Shown here: one piece after another, positions 39,777-52,581 of the stretch | Numbering within the stretch: position 1 is the stretch's first letter | How the letters are laid out: every line of letters begins with the position of its first letter | Source of the DNA: Neobacillus cucumis | GTDB taxonomy: Bacteria > Bacillota > Bacilli > Bacillales_B > DSM-18226 | Assembly (NCBI RefSeq): GCF_023715505.1 | Contig: NZ_JAMBOH010000002.1 | Coordinates: forward strand, 434,001-498,000 | Direction of reading: 5' to 3' | DNA length: 64,000 nt | Position numbers and translations under genes: made by a program | Notes under the pieces: model-generated | What the model was told of the DNA's origin: nothing | The model's database searches: none | Seen by the model: only the letters and a program-made list of their open reading frames with translations

Positions 39777-41174
39777 TTAACCGATAGAACCTTCCATCTC
39801 GAACTTAATCAGACGGTTCATCTCAACGGCATATTCCATTGGTAATTCTTTTGTAAACGGCTCAATGAAGCCCATTACAATCATTTCAGTTGCTTCTTGC
39901 TGAGAAATACCACGGCTCATCAAGTAGAATAACTGCTCTTCAGAAACCTTTGATACCTTCGCCTCGTGTTCAAGAGAAATATTGTCGTTTAGAATTTCAT
40001 TGTATGGGATCGTATCAGATGTTGATTGATTATCCATAATCAATGTATCACACTCAATATTTGCACGGGCACCATCCGCTTTGCGGCCAAAATGAACCTG
40101 TCCGCGATATGTTACCTTACCACCATGCTTAGAGATTGATTTTGATACGATTGTTGAAGAAGTATTTGGTGCTAAGTGAATCATTTTTGCACCAGCATCC
40201 TGATGCTGACCTTTACCTGCAATCGCAATCGATAAAGTCATACCACGTGCGCCTTCGCCTTTTAAAATAACGGCTGGGTATTTCATGGTTAACTTAGAAC
40301 CGATATTACCATCGATCCATTCCATTGTTGCGTTCGCTTCACAAACCGCACGCTTGGTAACCAAGTTAAACACATTGTTTGCCCAGTTTTGGATCGTTGT
40401 ATAACGGCAATAAGCATCCTTTTTAATGATGATTTCTACAACCGCACTGTGAAGAGAGTTAGTTGTATAAACTGGTGCTGTACATCCTTCTACATAGTGT
40501 ACAGATGAACCTTCATCAACAATAATAAGGGTACGTTCAAATTGTCCCATGTTCTCAGAGTTGATTCGGAAGTATGCCTGTAATGGCGTATCTACCTTAA
40601 TTCCTGGTGGTACATAGATGAATGAACCGCCAGACCAAACCGCTGAGTTTAAGGCTGCAAATTTATTATCCGTTGGCGGAATTACTTTTGCAAAGTGTTC
40701 ACGGAAAATATCTTCGTTTTCTCTTAAGGCAGAGTCGGTATCCTTAAAGACGATTCCTAGCTCTTCAAGGTCTTCCTTCATGTTATGATAAACAACCTCT
40801 GATTCGTACTGTGCAGATACACCAGCAAGGTATTTTTGCTCTGCTTCAGGAATCCCAAGCTTATCGAAGGTAGCTTTAATTTCCTCTGGTACTTCATCCC
40901 AAGATTTCTCGGATTTTTCAGATGGTTTTACATAATACGTAATTTCATCAAAGCTTAAAGAATTCAAATCCCCGCCCCATTGTGGCATTGGCATTTTGTA
41001 GAAATGCTCAAGAGACTTTAAACGGAAGTCAAGCATCCACTGTGGTTCGTTCTTCATTTTTGATATTTCTTCAACAATCTCACGCGTTAACCCACGTTTT
41101 GATCGGAAAATGGAAACGTCTTTATCGGCAAAACCGTATTTATAATCACCAATTTCAGGCATCTTTTTTGCCAT
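39777..41174 (-). CDS. sufB: Fe-S cluster assembly scaffold protein SufB
   Basis: A 465-residue SufB. Recognisable: [20 protein letters not shown] at the N-terminus, [21 protein letters not shown] in the beta-helix, and the C-terminal [21 protein letters not shown]. It forms the SufBC2D scaffold on which Fe-S clusters are built. It is the last gene of sufCDSUB. Its final codons (from 39,806) are the integration target of the island, and the C-terminus KFEMEGSIG is intact. After insertion no terminator follows it directly; transcription could enter the island. Confidence 0.97.
   Translation of the reverse strand: MAKKMPEIGDYKYGFADKDVSIFRSKRGLTREIVEEISKMKNEPQWMLDFRLKSLEHFYKMPMPQWGGDLNSLSFDEITYYVKPSEKSEKSWDEVPEEIKATFDKLGIPEAEQKYLAGVSAQYESEVVYHNMKEDLEELGIVFKDTDSALRENEDIFREHFAKVIPPTDNKFAALNSAVWSGGSFIYVPPGIKVDTPLQAYFRINSENMGQFERTLIIVDEGSSVHYVEGCTAPVYTTNSLHSAVVEIIIKKDAYCRYTTIQNWANNVFNLVTKRAVCEANATMEWIDGNIGSKLTMKYPAVILKGEGARGMTLSIAIAGKGQHQDAGAKMIHLAPNTSSTIVSKSISKHGGKVTYRGQVHFGRKADGARANIECDTLIMDNQSTSDTIPYNEILNDNISLEHEAKVSKVSEEQLFYLMSRGISQQEATEMIVMGFIEPFTKELPMEYAVEMNRLIKFEMEGSIG
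39784..39806. repeat. Right attachment site within the sufB 3' end
   Basis: The 23-base partner of 10,037-10,059. It covers the codons for KFEMEGS and part of the Ile codon of sufB. CTTGATATA occurs 23 bases left of it and also near the left repeat (9,972 and 10,112), possibly a further recombination-related motif. Confidence 0.9.
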
Positions 41175-41198
41175 CGTCGTATTCCTCCTTATTAGAAA

Positions 41199-41314
41199 AG
41201 CGGAAGCGCCTTGACCAGCCCCGACAGCTGCTTGCGGTCCTGACGGTGAAGTCGTTTTTTGACTTCATCGGCAGGACCGAAGCGACCTCGAGGGGCTAGG
41301 CGCTGGAGCTGGAC
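41199..41314. repeat. Dispersed palindromic repeat, copy 2 (inside the suf operon)
   Basis: Ends AGCGCCTTGACCAGCCCC and GGGGCTAGGCGCT pair as an inverted repeat, followed by GGAGCTGGAC. The core is its own strong hairpin: CGGTCCTG...GAAGTC, a T-rich loop, then GACTTC...CAGGACCG. It fills the gap between sufU and sufB. A T-run loop rather than a T-tail makes simple termination uncertain; attenuation or RNA processing is possible. Confidence 0.8.
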
Positions 41315-41339
41315 ATAACCGCTTCAATCGCTTTTCGTT

Positions 41340-44315
<2,976 letters not shown>

Positions 44316-44336
44316 TGTAATCCTCCTAACACTCTG

Positions 44337-45122
44337 TTACGCTTCTTGCCCAACTGTTTCATCTTCAATGCCAAGCTCTTGTTTGATCCAGTCATATCCT
44401 TCTGCTTCTAAGCGTTGTGCCAGCTCTGATCCGCCTGATTTAACAATGCGGCCTTGCATCATAATATGCACATGGTCAGGAGTGATATAGTTTAAAAGAC
44501 GTTGATAGTGCGTGATAATGAGGCAGCCGAAATCTTCTCCGCGCATTTCATTAACACCCTTTGAAACAACTTTAAGGGCATCGATATCTAGTCCAGAGTC
44601 AATTTCATCCAAGATCGCAATTTTTGGTTGGATCATCATTAATTGAAGAATCTCGTTACGCTTTTTCTCACCGCCGGAGAATCCTTCATTTAAATAACGC
44701 TGTGCCATATCCAGGTCCATTTCAAGGAATTCCATTTGCTTATCCATCTTACGGATAAATTTCATAAGCGAAATTTCGTTTCCTTCACCTAAACGGCTGT
44801 TAATCGCAGAACGTAAAAAATCGGCATTTGTGACGCCGTTGATTTCACTTGGATATTGCATTGCTAAAAATAGTCCTGCACGTGCGCGCTCATCTACTTC
44901 CATTTCAAGAACATCTTGTCCGTCTAGAGTAATCGAACCGCTTGTTACTTCATATTTTGGATGTCCCATAATGGCAGATGATAAGGTCGACTTACCAGTA
45001 CCGTTTGGTCCCATGATTGCGTGAATTTCTCCACCCTTTATTTCAAGGTTAACACCTTTTAAAATCTCTTTCCCATCAATTGCTACATGTAAATCTTTGA
45101 TCGTTAAAGTTGATCCAGCCAT
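44337..45122 (-). CDS. sufC: Fe-S cluster assembly ATPase SufC
   Basis: A 261-residue ABC ATPase: Walker A GPNGTGKST (near residue 38), signature FSGGEKKRNE (near 148), Walker B IAILDEIDSGLD (near 173) and H-loop ITHYQRLL. It powers the SufBCD scaffold. It is the first suf gene, with CGGAGGTAT before the ATG. Upstream on the minus strand ATGAGAATA occurs twice in tandem (near 45,186-45,205), a possible but unproved regulator site. Confidence 0.96.
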   Translation of the reverse strand: MAGSTLTIKDLHVAIDGKEILKGVNLEIKGGEIHAIMGPNGTGKSTLSSAIMGHPKYEVTSGSITLDGQDVLEMEVDERARAGLFLAMQYPSEINGVTNADFLRSAINSRLGEGNEISLMKFIRKMDKQMEFLEMDLDMAQRYLNEGFSGGEKKRNEILQLMMIQPKIAILDEIDSGLDIDALKVVSKGVNEMRGEDFGCLIITHYQRLLNYITPDHVHIMMQGRIVKSGGSELAQRLEAEGYDWIKQELGIEDETVGQEA

Positions 45123-45451
45123 ATTTATACCTCCGAAAAGAAAGTGTGGTTAGCTTGCAAAGCAAGTTTGTTTAAAGTTCTATTCTCATTTTATTCTCAT
45201 TACAATCTTATAACAAATGAAATGTATTAGCAACTCTTAAACAGTAGAAACAAAGAGCTATTTTCATTAAGTTAATACTAATTGAGAATACATACAGAAC
45301 TTTTGAATGAAGATTCTGATAATAAACTCTTATGTAGAATAGACCCGAATAAAATCATACCTCATTTTTTTATCATTTCCAACTGAAATAGACCATAAAT
45401 ACTTTTCTATTTTTACCCAATCTATCTCTTTCATGTATTCAAACAAAGAAC

Positions 45452-45563
45452 AAAAGCGCGAGGGGCTTGGTCAGCCCCGACAAGCCTAAGACGAGCCGGC
45501 CGGAAGGTTGCTTTTTAACCTTTTGTACGGATTGGCTTATGCTCGAGGGGCTTGGTGCTGGAG
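45452..45563. repeat. Dispersed palindromic repeat, copy 3
   Basis: Ends GCGAGGGGCTTGGTCAGCCCC and TCGAGGGGCTTGGTGCTGGAGCT (given in part) are a diverged version of the copies at 41,199 and 60,455, with an own central hairpin (AAGGTT...AACCTT). The rest of the 45,123-45,680 gap between sufC and metQ is AT-rich and holds the suf promoter region. Confidence 0.7.
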
Positions 45564-45632
45564 CTCACGTGTATAAACCTGTAAATCGTTGTACACAAGT
45601 AGTCAATCTTTCTTTTTCTAAACCACAAGGAA

Positions 45633-45657
45633 AAGCCAGTGAATCACTCACTGACTT
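45633..45657 (-). terminator. Terminator after metQ
   Basis: GTCAGTGAGTGATTCACTGGC on the minus strand forms a compact hairpin followed by TTTTCCTT. Confidence 0.7.
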
Positions 45658-45680
45658 ACCCGTTTTTACCTATTTATATA

Positions 45681-46520
45681 TTACTCAGAAACCGGTACAA
45701 CAGCACCTTTATATTTATCTAGGATGAAGTCTTGGATTTCTTTAGAGTGAAGAACCTCAACAAGTGTTTTGATTGCAGCTTTGTTTTCATCACCTTTACG
45801 AACGGCAATCACGTTTACATATGGTGATTTTTTGTCTTCTATTGCAATAGAATCTTTAATTGGGTTTAAACCTGCATCAATAGCATAGTTTGAGTTGATT
45901 AAAACAGCATCGCCTTCACCGTTTTTATAGATTTGTGGTAAAAGTTTTGCTTCGTAATCTGCATCAAATACTAATTTCTTTGGATTTTCTACAACATCCT
46001 TGATTTCTGCTTTTGTTTTATCAATGCCTGATTTTAATTTGATAAGTCCTTGTGCTTCTAATAATGAAAGCAGACGGCCATGGTCAGCGACAGAATTGCT
46101 CATGATTAAATGAGCGCCAGTAGGAAGATCGCTTAGTTTTTTGTATTTCTTAGAATAAATTCCAATTGGCTCGATGTGGATACCGCCAGCATTAACGAAA
46201 CCATAGCCAAACTCTTTATTTTGTGACTCTAGGTATGGAATGTGCTGGAAATAGTTTGCATCTAGTTCTTTTGACTGTAACGCTTTATTAGGAAGTATAT
46301 AGTCTGTGAACGTCTTAATTTCTAAGTCAATACCTTTTTCTTTTAAAATTGGTTTTGCTTTTTCTAAGATTTCTGCGTGTGGAACAGTAGATGCTCCGAC
46401 CACTAATTTTGTTGTGCTGCTTTTCGTGTCTGTACCTTCAGACTTGTCAGTTGATTTTCCGCAAGCAGCTAATGCTAGTACAAGTGCTGCTGTTAAAACT
46501 AATGTTAACCATTTTTTCAT
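45681..46520 (-). CDS. metQ: Methionine ABC transporter substrate-binding lipoprotein MetQ
   Basis: A 279-residue NlpA/MetQ lipoprotein that binds methionine outside the membrane. The signal peptide ends in lipobox LAAC (Cys near residue 20). LVVGASTVPHAEIL, ANYFQHIPYLESQNKEFGYGF and the NSVADHGRLL segment are typical. It is the third gene of metNPQ, under S-box control. Confidence 0.95.
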   Translation of the reverse strand: MKKWLTLVLTAALVLALAACGKSTDKSEGTDTKSSTTKLVVGASTVPHAEILEKAKPILKEKGIDLEIKTFTDYILPNKALQSKELDANYFQHIPYLESQNKEFGYGFVNAGGIHIEPIGIYSKKYKKLSDLPTGAHLIMSNSVADHGRLLSLLEAQGLIKLKSGIDKTKAEIKDVVENPKKLVFDADYEAKLLPQIYKNGEGDAVLINSNYAIDAGLNPIKDSIAIEDKKSPYVNVIAVRKGDENKAAIKTLVEVLHSKEIQDFILDKYKGAVVPVSE

Positions 46521-46534
46521 GTTGACCTCTCCTT

Positions 46535-47203
46535 TTATCTTTTATCTAATTTTGAAGTGATAAAATCACCGATAAACTGAATCACAAAAACGATAATTAA
46601 AATAATAACTGTTGCAATTAGGGTAACATCATTTTGGTTTCTCTGAAAACCGTAGTTATACGCAAGGTTTCCAAGGCCGCCGGCACCGATCGCACCTGCC
46701 ATGGCTGTATACCCAACAAGAGCAATGGCGGTAACGGTGATACCAGAAATAAGGGCTGGCATTGATTCTGGCAATAAAACTTTCCAGATAATCGTCCCAG
46801 TAGTTGCACCCATTGATTTTGCGGCTTCAATGACCCCTTTATCAATTTCTCTAAGTCCGATTTCTACCATTCTTGCGTAAAATGGAGCCGCACCAATAAT
46901 AAGAGAAGGCAATGCTGCATTTTCACCGATCATTGATCCAACTAAAATTGTGGTCAGCGGAATTAATAATACGATTAAGATAATAAACGGAATCGAACGA
47001 AAAACATTGACAATGGCACTGATCACAGCGTTTATTGGTTTGTTTTCCCAGAGGTTCCCTTTGGAGGTAAGAAATAAAACTAATCCTAGCAAGGTACCTA
47101 AAATAAATGTTGCTACAACGGAAATACCTGCCATGTAAAGTGTATTTTTTGTTTCTTCCCACATGATTAACCAGTCAACATTTGGAAGATAATGTTTAAT
47201 CAT
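46535..47203 (-). CDS. metP: Methionine ABC transporter permease MetP
   Basis: A 222-residue MetI-type permease with five membrane segments and the EAA loop GAAPFYARMVEIGLREIDKGVIEAAKSMG (residues about 92-120). The start is ATG 47,203, preceded by GGAGGTGG; the longer frame to 47,221 begins inside that site. It overlaps the 3' end of metN by eight bases. Confidence 0.94.
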   Translation of the reverse strand: MIKHYLPNVDWLIMWEETKNTLYMAGISVVATFILGTLLGLVLFLTSKGNLWENKPINAVISAIVNVFRSIPFIILIVLLIPLTTILVGSMIGENAALPSLIIGAAPFYARMVEIGLREIDKGVIEAAKSMGATTGTIIWKVLLPESMPALISGITVTAIALVGYTAMAGAIGAGGLGNLAYNYGFQRNQNDVTLIATVIILIIVFVIQFIGDFITSKLDKR

Positions 47204-48221
47204 TTGTAACCACCTCCACACCTACGGCTTGAGCGCGAATGAAATCAACGGCATCGTTAACTTCCTTGTCGTCGCCATCGATATGAATGAACAGGGTTCC
47301 ATATGATCCATTTTGCGTTTGTGCGATTTTACCTTGTAAAATATTAACCGTGACCTGATGATGACGGATTAAATTAGTGATAACTGGCTGCTCAGCTGAT
47401 TCACCAATAAAGGTTAATTGAACAATCTGACCTGATTGATAACGCTCAAGCAAATGATCTGCCGCTTCCTTTGTATCTTCATTCTCTGATACTTGCTGGA
47501 CAAATCGCTTCGTGATTGGCTGCTGCGGATTTTTAAAGACATCCAGCACTGAACCAAGCTCAACAACCCTGCCGCTTTCCATAACAGCCACACGGTGACA
47601 GATTTTTCGAATGACGTGCATTTCGTGTGTAATTAACACAATGGTTAAACCTAGGCGTTTATTGATATCCACTAGCAATTCGAGGATCGAATCTGTTGTT
47701 TGTGGATCTAACGCTGAAGTTGCTTCGTCACAAAGTAATACCTTAGGATTGTTCGCGAGTGCCCTGGCAATTCCAACCCGTTGCTTTTGACCACCGCTAA
47801 GTTCTGATGGATAGGCGTTTTCCCGGCCTTCCAAACCAACCAGTTTAACAAGCTCTGCCACTCTTTTCTTTCTTTGCGGACCTTTGACACCGGCAATTTC
47901 TAGTGGAAAGGCAATATTTTCACTGACTGTTCTTGACCACAGCAAGTTAAAATGCTGGAAGATCATGCTGATTTCCTGACGGGCCTTTCGAAGTTCAGAC
48001 CCCTTAACTTTTGATATAACACGACCTGCAACCGTAACGCTTCCTTCTGTTGGGAGCTCTAACCCATTTAGCATGCGGATTAACGTACTTTTTCCGGCAC
48101 CACTATAGCCAATCACGCCGAAGATTTCTCCTTCTTTAATCTCAAGGTTTACATCATCGACTGCCTTAAGTTCACCTTTTTTGCCGGGAAATATTTTCCG
48201 AACATTCTGAATTGAAATCAT
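47196..48221 (-). CDS. metN: Methionine ABC transporter ATP-binding protein MetN
   Basis: A 341-residue ATPase: Walker A GYSGAGKST (near residue 38), signature LSGGQKQRVGIARAL (near 140), Walker B VLLCDEATSALD, and a C-terminal NIL (ACT-like) domain (about 265-340) that senses intracellular methionine. It is first of metNPQ and follows an S-box riboswitch. Confidence 0.96.
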   Translation of the reverse strand: MISIQNVRKIFPGKKGELKAVDDVNLEIKEGEIFGVIGYSGAGKSTLIRMLNGLELPTEGSVTVAGRVISKVKGSELRKARQEISMIFQHFNLLWSRTVSENIAFPLEIAGVKGPQRKKRVAELVKLVGLEGRENAYPSELSGGQKQRVGIARALANNPKVLLCDEATSALDPQTTDSILELLVDINKRLGLTIVLITHEMHVIRKICHRVAVMESGRVVELGSVLDVFKNPQQPITKRFVQQVSENEDTKEAADHLLERYQSGQIVQLTFIGESAEQPVITNLIRHHQVTVNILQGKIAQTQNGSYGTLFIHIDGDDKEVNDAVDFIRAQAVGVEVVTND

Positions 48222-48297
48222 TTGATCACCTACTTTTTATCGAAATCTTGGATATAGGTTAACTGTAAAAGTAAAAAGGATTCTATTATTTCAGAAA

Positions 48298-48457
48298 AAT
48301 AAAAATGCCTTTCTGCGCGGGCAGAAAGGCATTATCAAAAATAAACCTTTCTCCCATCTCCCAAAGCAAACGCTTTGTGTGAATTGGCACCATTTCAATA
48401 AATATTGACGGTTGCCGGGCTTCATCGGGCACATCCCTCCACCTCTCTCGATAAGAG
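48298..48457 (-). ncRNA. S-box (SAM-I) riboswitch upstream of metNPQ
   Basis: On the minus strand: CTTATCGAGAG, AGGTGGAGGGA, GATGAAGCCCGGCAACC and GGTGCCAATTC in the S-box order. The expression platform ends in the terminator GCCTTTCTGC / GCAGAAAGGC plus T-run (48,303-48,335). High S-adenosylmethionine is expected to stop transcription of metNPQ. Confidence 0.95.
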
Positions 48458-48585
48458 CTTACAGCTTCTATATTCAATTAAAACATTATATTATTTCAGT
48501 AAACTTATTATATTAACAAAAGTTATCGTATCACGGATAAAATGGGGTGTCAATGATTTTTTCTGTACATATTAGTAGGTAAAAT

Positions 48586-49902
48586 TTAGGCATTCGCTTT
48601 TAGTGAGGTTAATCCTGTCGCAGATTCGATCGCTGTCTCAAGGTCATCCATTAAATCCTCGACATTCTCAATCCCGATGGAGAGACGGATTAAATCTTCT
48701 GATACACCGGCAGCCTTAAGTCCTTCGGCATCGAGCTGCTGATGGGTGGTGCTGGCAGGGTGAATAATTAAGCTCTTTGCGTCACCGACGTTAGCAACAT
48801 GCGCCCAGAGTGTTAAGGAATTGATCAATTTTGCTCCCGCTTCTTTTCCGCCTTTAATACCAAAGACCACCATCGAGCCGGCTCCTTTAGGCAGATACTT
48901 TTCCGCTAATTGATAATCTGGATGTGAGCTATGACCTGGATAGGATACCCACTCCACCGCCGGATGAGCTAATAAATAATCAACGATTTGCTTGGTATTG
49001 GCTACATGCTCCTTCATCCGAACATGAAGGGTTTCTAGCCCTAATGTAAACAGGAAGGCATTTTGCGGACTCAGTGCAGGTCCGAGATCACGCAATAATT
49101 GGACGCGGGCTTTTATGATATAGGCAATTGCCCCTATGGCTTCTGCATAGACAAGGCCATGATAGCTGTCATCTGGGGTGGTGAAGCCTGGGAATCTTGG
49201 AGAATTCCAATCAAACTTTCCTCCATCGACAATAATGCCGCCAGTTGTGGTTCCGTTGCCTAATAACCATTTGGTTGCCGAATGAACGACAATATCTGCA
49301 CCATATTCGATTGGCCGGCAGAGGTATGGGGTGGCAAAGGTATTATCAATAATTAAGGGGACCCCTGCTGCATGGGCAATGTCGGCCACTTTTTCAATAT
49401 CAAGTACTCGTAAGCTTGGATTACCAATCGTTTCGGCAAAGACTGCTTTTGTTTTTTCAGTAATCGCTTGGCGGAAGTTTTCCGGATTTTCGGCATCGAC
49501 AAATTTTACGTTGATTCCGTATTTAGGCAGGGTTACTGCTAATAGATTATAGGTTCCACCGTAAAGATTGGAAGCAGCGACGATTTCATCGCCTGCTTCG
49601 GCGACATTTAAGATTGCTAGTGTAATAGCAGCCATTCCGCTGGCAACGGCGAGTGCTCCTACACCACCTTCTAATAGTGCGACGCGGTCTTCAAAAACAG
49701 TTGTCGTTGGATTGTGAATTCTTGTGTATATGTAACCTGGTTCCGCTAGGCTAAACAGGTTGGCTGCATGTTCTGTATTTTTGAATTGATAGGCATTGTT
49801 TTGATAGATAGGAACAGCGCGTGCTCCTGTTACAGGATCTGGTGACAAGCCTCCATGGACACTTAGTGTTTCAAAACGGTACCTTTTTTGATTTTCTCCC
49901 AT
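48586..49902 (-). CDS. metY: O-acetylhomoserine aminocarboxypropyltransferase (sulfhydrylase)
   Basis: A 438-residue Cys/Met metabolism PLP enzyme. The N-terminus FETLSVHGGLSPDPVTGARAVPIYQ, the PLP lysine in VHSATKWLLGNGTTTGG (near residue 212), and the long insertion with FPGFTTPDDSYHG identify the MetY branch rather than MetB/MetC. It makes homocysteine from O-acetylhomoserine and sulfide. It follows its own S-box riboswitch and AAGGAGGA. Confidence 0.93.
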   Translation of the reverse strand: MGENQKRYRFETLSVHGGLSPDPVTGARAVPIYQNNAYQFKNTEHAANLFSLAEPGYIYTRIHNPTTTVFEDRVALLEGGVGALAVASGMAAITLAILNVAEAGDEIVAASNLYGGTYNLLAVTLPKYGINVKFVDAENPENFRQAITEKTKAVFAETIGNPSLRVLDIEKVADIAHAAGVPLIIDNTFATPYLCRPIEYGADIVVHSATKWLLGNGTTTGGIIVDGGKFDWNSPRFPGFTTPDDSYHGLVYAEAIGAIAYIIKARVQLLRDLGPALSPQNAFLFTLGLETLHVRMKEHVANTKQIVDYLLAHPAVEWVSYPGHSSHPDYQLAEKYLPKGAGSMVVFGIKGGKEAGAKLINSLTLWAHVANVGDAKSLIIHPASTTHQQLDAEGLKAAGVSEDLIRLSIGIENVEDLMDDLETAIESATGLTSLKANA

Positions 49903-49934
49903 CTTTCCTGTTCCTCCTTTTTATTAAAAAAATG

Positions 49935-50070
49935 AAAAAACCCCGCTTCCTAAGAAGAGGGGGTTACTCTTCTCATCTTTCAAGCTTGAAGCTCTGCTGG
50001 AATTGGCACCGTGTTTTATAACCGGTTGCCGGGCTTCAAAGGGCCAGTCCCTCCACCACTCTAGATAAGA
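49935..50070 (-). ncRNA. S-box (SAM-I) riboswitch upstream of metY
   Basis: On the minus strand: CTTATCTAGAG, TGGTGGAGGGACTGGCCC, TTTGAAGCCCGGCAACC, GGTGCCAATTCCAGCAG, then the terminator AACCCCC...GGGGTTTTTTC (49,935-49,965). Same logic as the metNPQ leader. Confidence 0.95.
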
Positions 50071-50136
50071 TTCTGAAAATTCAATTGTTGTTAAATATAG
50101 ATTACTAGAAATTTAATTCCGAGTCAACATATAGGA

Positions 50137-50484
50137 TTATATAACTTTAGCAAGACTTTCATGTGCTTTTGTTAAAAAGAAGATGGATTCTAGGAGCAGT
50201 GTGGTTCTTAGGGGAGCGGATACGGTTAGCCGCCCTTTCTTTTCGAGTGTTCGCAGTGTCTCGGTTCCTTCAAAAAGCTGTTTCATTGCCTTAGAATCTC
50301 CATTAATCTCGTACCAGATTGAATCCTGATTGTTTAGTATTGATATTTTTCCATTTTTGATTTCGATAGTAGTAGTTCCCTCTTCACAGCAAAATTTTAC
50401 TTTTATATCGGTATGTTTGATTAAGCTTAGGATATGCCCCTGCAGGGTGAACTTTTTTAAGAATTTTTCCGCCAGTTCGTTCAT
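50137..50484 (-). CDS. yusD: SCP2-like sterol-carrier domain protein YusD
   Basis: A 115-residue single-domain protein resembling SCP-2 (lipid-binding) folds: TTTIEIKNGKISILNNQDSIWYEINGD and the LFEGTETLRTLEKKGRLTV segment. Its place between the met genes and yusE matches yusD in B. subtilis. The function is unknown; binding of a fatty or acyl ligand is only suggested by the fold and the fad genes nearby. Confidence 0.7.
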   Translation of the reverse strand: MNELAEKFLKKFTLQGHILSLIKHTDIKVKFCCEEGTTTIEIKNGKISILNNQDSIWYEINGDSKAMKQLFEGTETLRTLEKKGRLTVSAPLRTTLLLESIFFLTKAHESLAKVI

Positions 50485-50702
50485 TTTTTACCACTCCGGT
50501 CTTGTGCGCACGTAATATTTTACTTATTCAGCACGGAAGACGGGATTCCTTTGAGAATCGCTCGACAATTCTCTGTTGAAATAGGCTATTTAAGCCGATT
50601 TCCCGAGAAATATGTCGAGTCTTCGAAAGTGTTAGAAAATAGTCAAATCTTTGACCCGGGATTCTAGGTAAAATGAAGGAGATACTAGAAAGGATGTGGA
50701 GT

Positions 50703-51611
50703 ATGATTTTAAAGGATCGCCCTGAACCACTTGAATTAAGAATATTAAAGCTATTAGACGCTAGGACAGAGTTAGAAGAAAAGGAGAAAAAATATCTTCA
50801 TAGTAAAGCTAAAGGTTATGAGGGTGAAAAAATGTTTGATTTGTTAACGGGGAAGCTTGACCCTCCAAGTTACCTCTTATATGACTTGTTGCTGGAGTCA
50901 AACAATAGCAAGTTTCAAATTGATACGTTGATGATTAGACAGGACCCGATTTACCTATTCGAGGTAAAAAATTATGAAGGTGATTTTAATTATGAAAATG
51001 GCAGGTTTTATTCTCTCGCTATCAAAAAGGAAATTAAGAATCCTCTGCTACAATTAGAACGGTGTGAATCTCTGCTCAGGCAGCTGCTTCAAAGTCTTGG
51101 GTGTCACCTGACTATTGAGGCCTATGTAATTTTTATTAACCCTCAATTCCACTTATATCAATCCCCTTTGAATAAACCCATTATCTATCCAAATCAGCTG
51201 CCCGATTTTATGTGTAAATTAAATAGGAAATCGTCTACTTTGAATGGACGCCATAAAAGTCTAGCTGAGCAATTAGTATCTATGCACCAGACGGAGTCCC
51301 CCTATGAAAAATACTCAAATTATTCATTTGATAGGTTGAAGAAAGGGATTATTTGTGCGGTGTGTCATTCTTTTAGTGTTTCAAGATATGATAGGCATTT
51401 ACAATGTGATGTATGTGGTTATTGTGAGGGGATTGATCCGGCGGTATTAAGGGCGGTAGCGGAAATAAAGGTACTTTATCCTAATGAAAAACTAACAACT
51501 AACTTAGTTTTTGAATGGTGTAATGGGATTATATCTAAGCAGCCTATCGGAAGGATATTGAGGCAGAATTTTTGCGCTCATGGGAATAGGAAGTATACAT
51601 TTTATGTTTAA
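50703..51611 (+). CDS. NERD domain-containing protein
   Basis: About 302 residues. The NERD (nuclease-related) domain is at about residues 35-150 with KGYEGEKMF, QIDTLMIRQDPIYLFEVKNYEGDF (Asp...Glu-Val-Lys, PD-(D/E)XK-like) and LLQLERCESLLRQLL. A C-terminal zinc-ribbon-like part has CAVCHSF and LQCDVCGYC. NERD proteins are thought to process DNA; no direct evidence here. The start is taken as ATG 50,703 with AAAGGA eight bases before; ATG 50,673 is the alternative. It is the only plus-strand gene in the yus region. Confidence 0.82.
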   Translation: MILKDRPEPLELRILKLLDARTELEEKEKKYLHSKAKGYEGEKMFDLLTGKLDPPSYLLYDLLLESNNSKFQIDTLMIRQDPIYLFEVKNYEGDFNYENGRFYSLAIKKEIKNPLLQLERCESLLRQLLQSLGCHLTIEAYVIFINPQFHLYQSPLNKPIIYPNQLPDFMCKLNRKSSTLNGRHKSLAEQLVSMHQTESPYEKYSNYSFDRLKKGIICAVCHSFSVSRYDRHLQCDVCGYCEGIDPAVLRAVAEIKVLYPNEKLTTNLVFEWCNGIISKQPIGRILRQNFCAHGNRKYTFYV

Positions 51612-51624
51612 TTAATTTTTATGA

Positions 51625-51657
51625 TAATCTCTCTTAAATCTAAGGGAGATTTTTTTA
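51625..51657 (+). terminator. Terminator after the NERD gene
   Basis: AATCTCTCTT / AAGGGAGATT with a TAAATCT loop, followed by TTTTTTATT. Confidence 0.75.
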
Positions 51658-51728
51658 TTGCTTGTCTATTGAAGAACATTTAATCGTTCGTATCGACTCT
51701 TTGTCACGTTTCCCAGCTGCTTCAGGGG

Positions 51729-52560
51729 TTATGAACCACTCTTATCTGTCGTAGGCTCCGATTCCCTTTGCCTTCGGGGGTTATGAATCCCTCTTATCTG
51801 TCGTAGACCTTGTTTCCCTTTTCCCTCGGGGGTTATGAACCACTCTTATCTGTCGTAGATCTCGATTCCCTTTGCCTTCGGGGGTTATGAACCACTCTTA
51901 TCTGTCGTAGATCTCGATTCCCTTTGCCTTCGGGGGTTATGAACCACTCTTATCTATCGTAGATCTCGATTCTCTTTGCCTTCGGGGGTTATGAACCACT
52001 CTTATCTGTCGTAGATCTCGATTCCCTTTGCCTTCGGGGGTTATGAATCCCTCTTATCTGTTGTAGACCTTAATTCCCTTTTCCTTCGGAGGTTATGAAC
52101 CACTCTTATCTGTCGAACGCTTCGATTCCCTTTGCCTTCGGGGGTTATGAACCACTCTTATCTGTCGAACGCTTCGATTCCCTTTTCCTTCGGGGGTTAT
52201 GAACCACTCTTATCTGTCGTAGATCTCGATTCCCTTTGCCTTCAGGGGTTATGAACCCCTCTTATCTGTCGTAGACCTTGTTTCCCTTTTCCTTCAGGGG
52301 TTATGAATCCCTCTTATCTGTAGTAGATCTCGATTCCCTTTGCCTTCAGGGGTTATGAACCACTCTTATCTGTCGTAGATCTCGATTCCCTTTGCCTTCA
52401 GGGGTTATGAACCACTCTTATCTGTCGTAGATCTCGATTCCCTTTGCCTTCGGGGGTTATGAACCACTCTTATCTATCGTAGATCTCGATTCCCTTTGCC
52501 TTCGGGGGTTATGAATCCCTCTTATCTGTCGCAGCCCCTGATTCCTTTTTTCTTCGGGGG
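51729..52560. repeat. 52-bp tandem repeat, 16 copies
   Basis: TTATGAA recurs at 51,729 and every 52 bases to 52,509 (16 units). Each unit reads TTATGAA(CC/TC)C(A/C)CTCTTATCT, a variable middle (TCGTAGATCTCGATT, TCGTAGACCTTGTTT or TCGAACGCTTCGATT), then CCCTTTGCCTTC and a G-run. Ten or more units carry the first middle. A degenerate unit precedes (51,677). The period is not a multiple of three and no frame is open, so it is non-coding. Confidence 0.95.
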
Positions 52561-52581
52561 GGTATGCCTGCACATCCTCAT

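Noticed and set aside
51677..52560. CRISPR array
   Set aside because: The whole 52-base unit is repeated with only small changes; there are no unique spacers and no cas genes.
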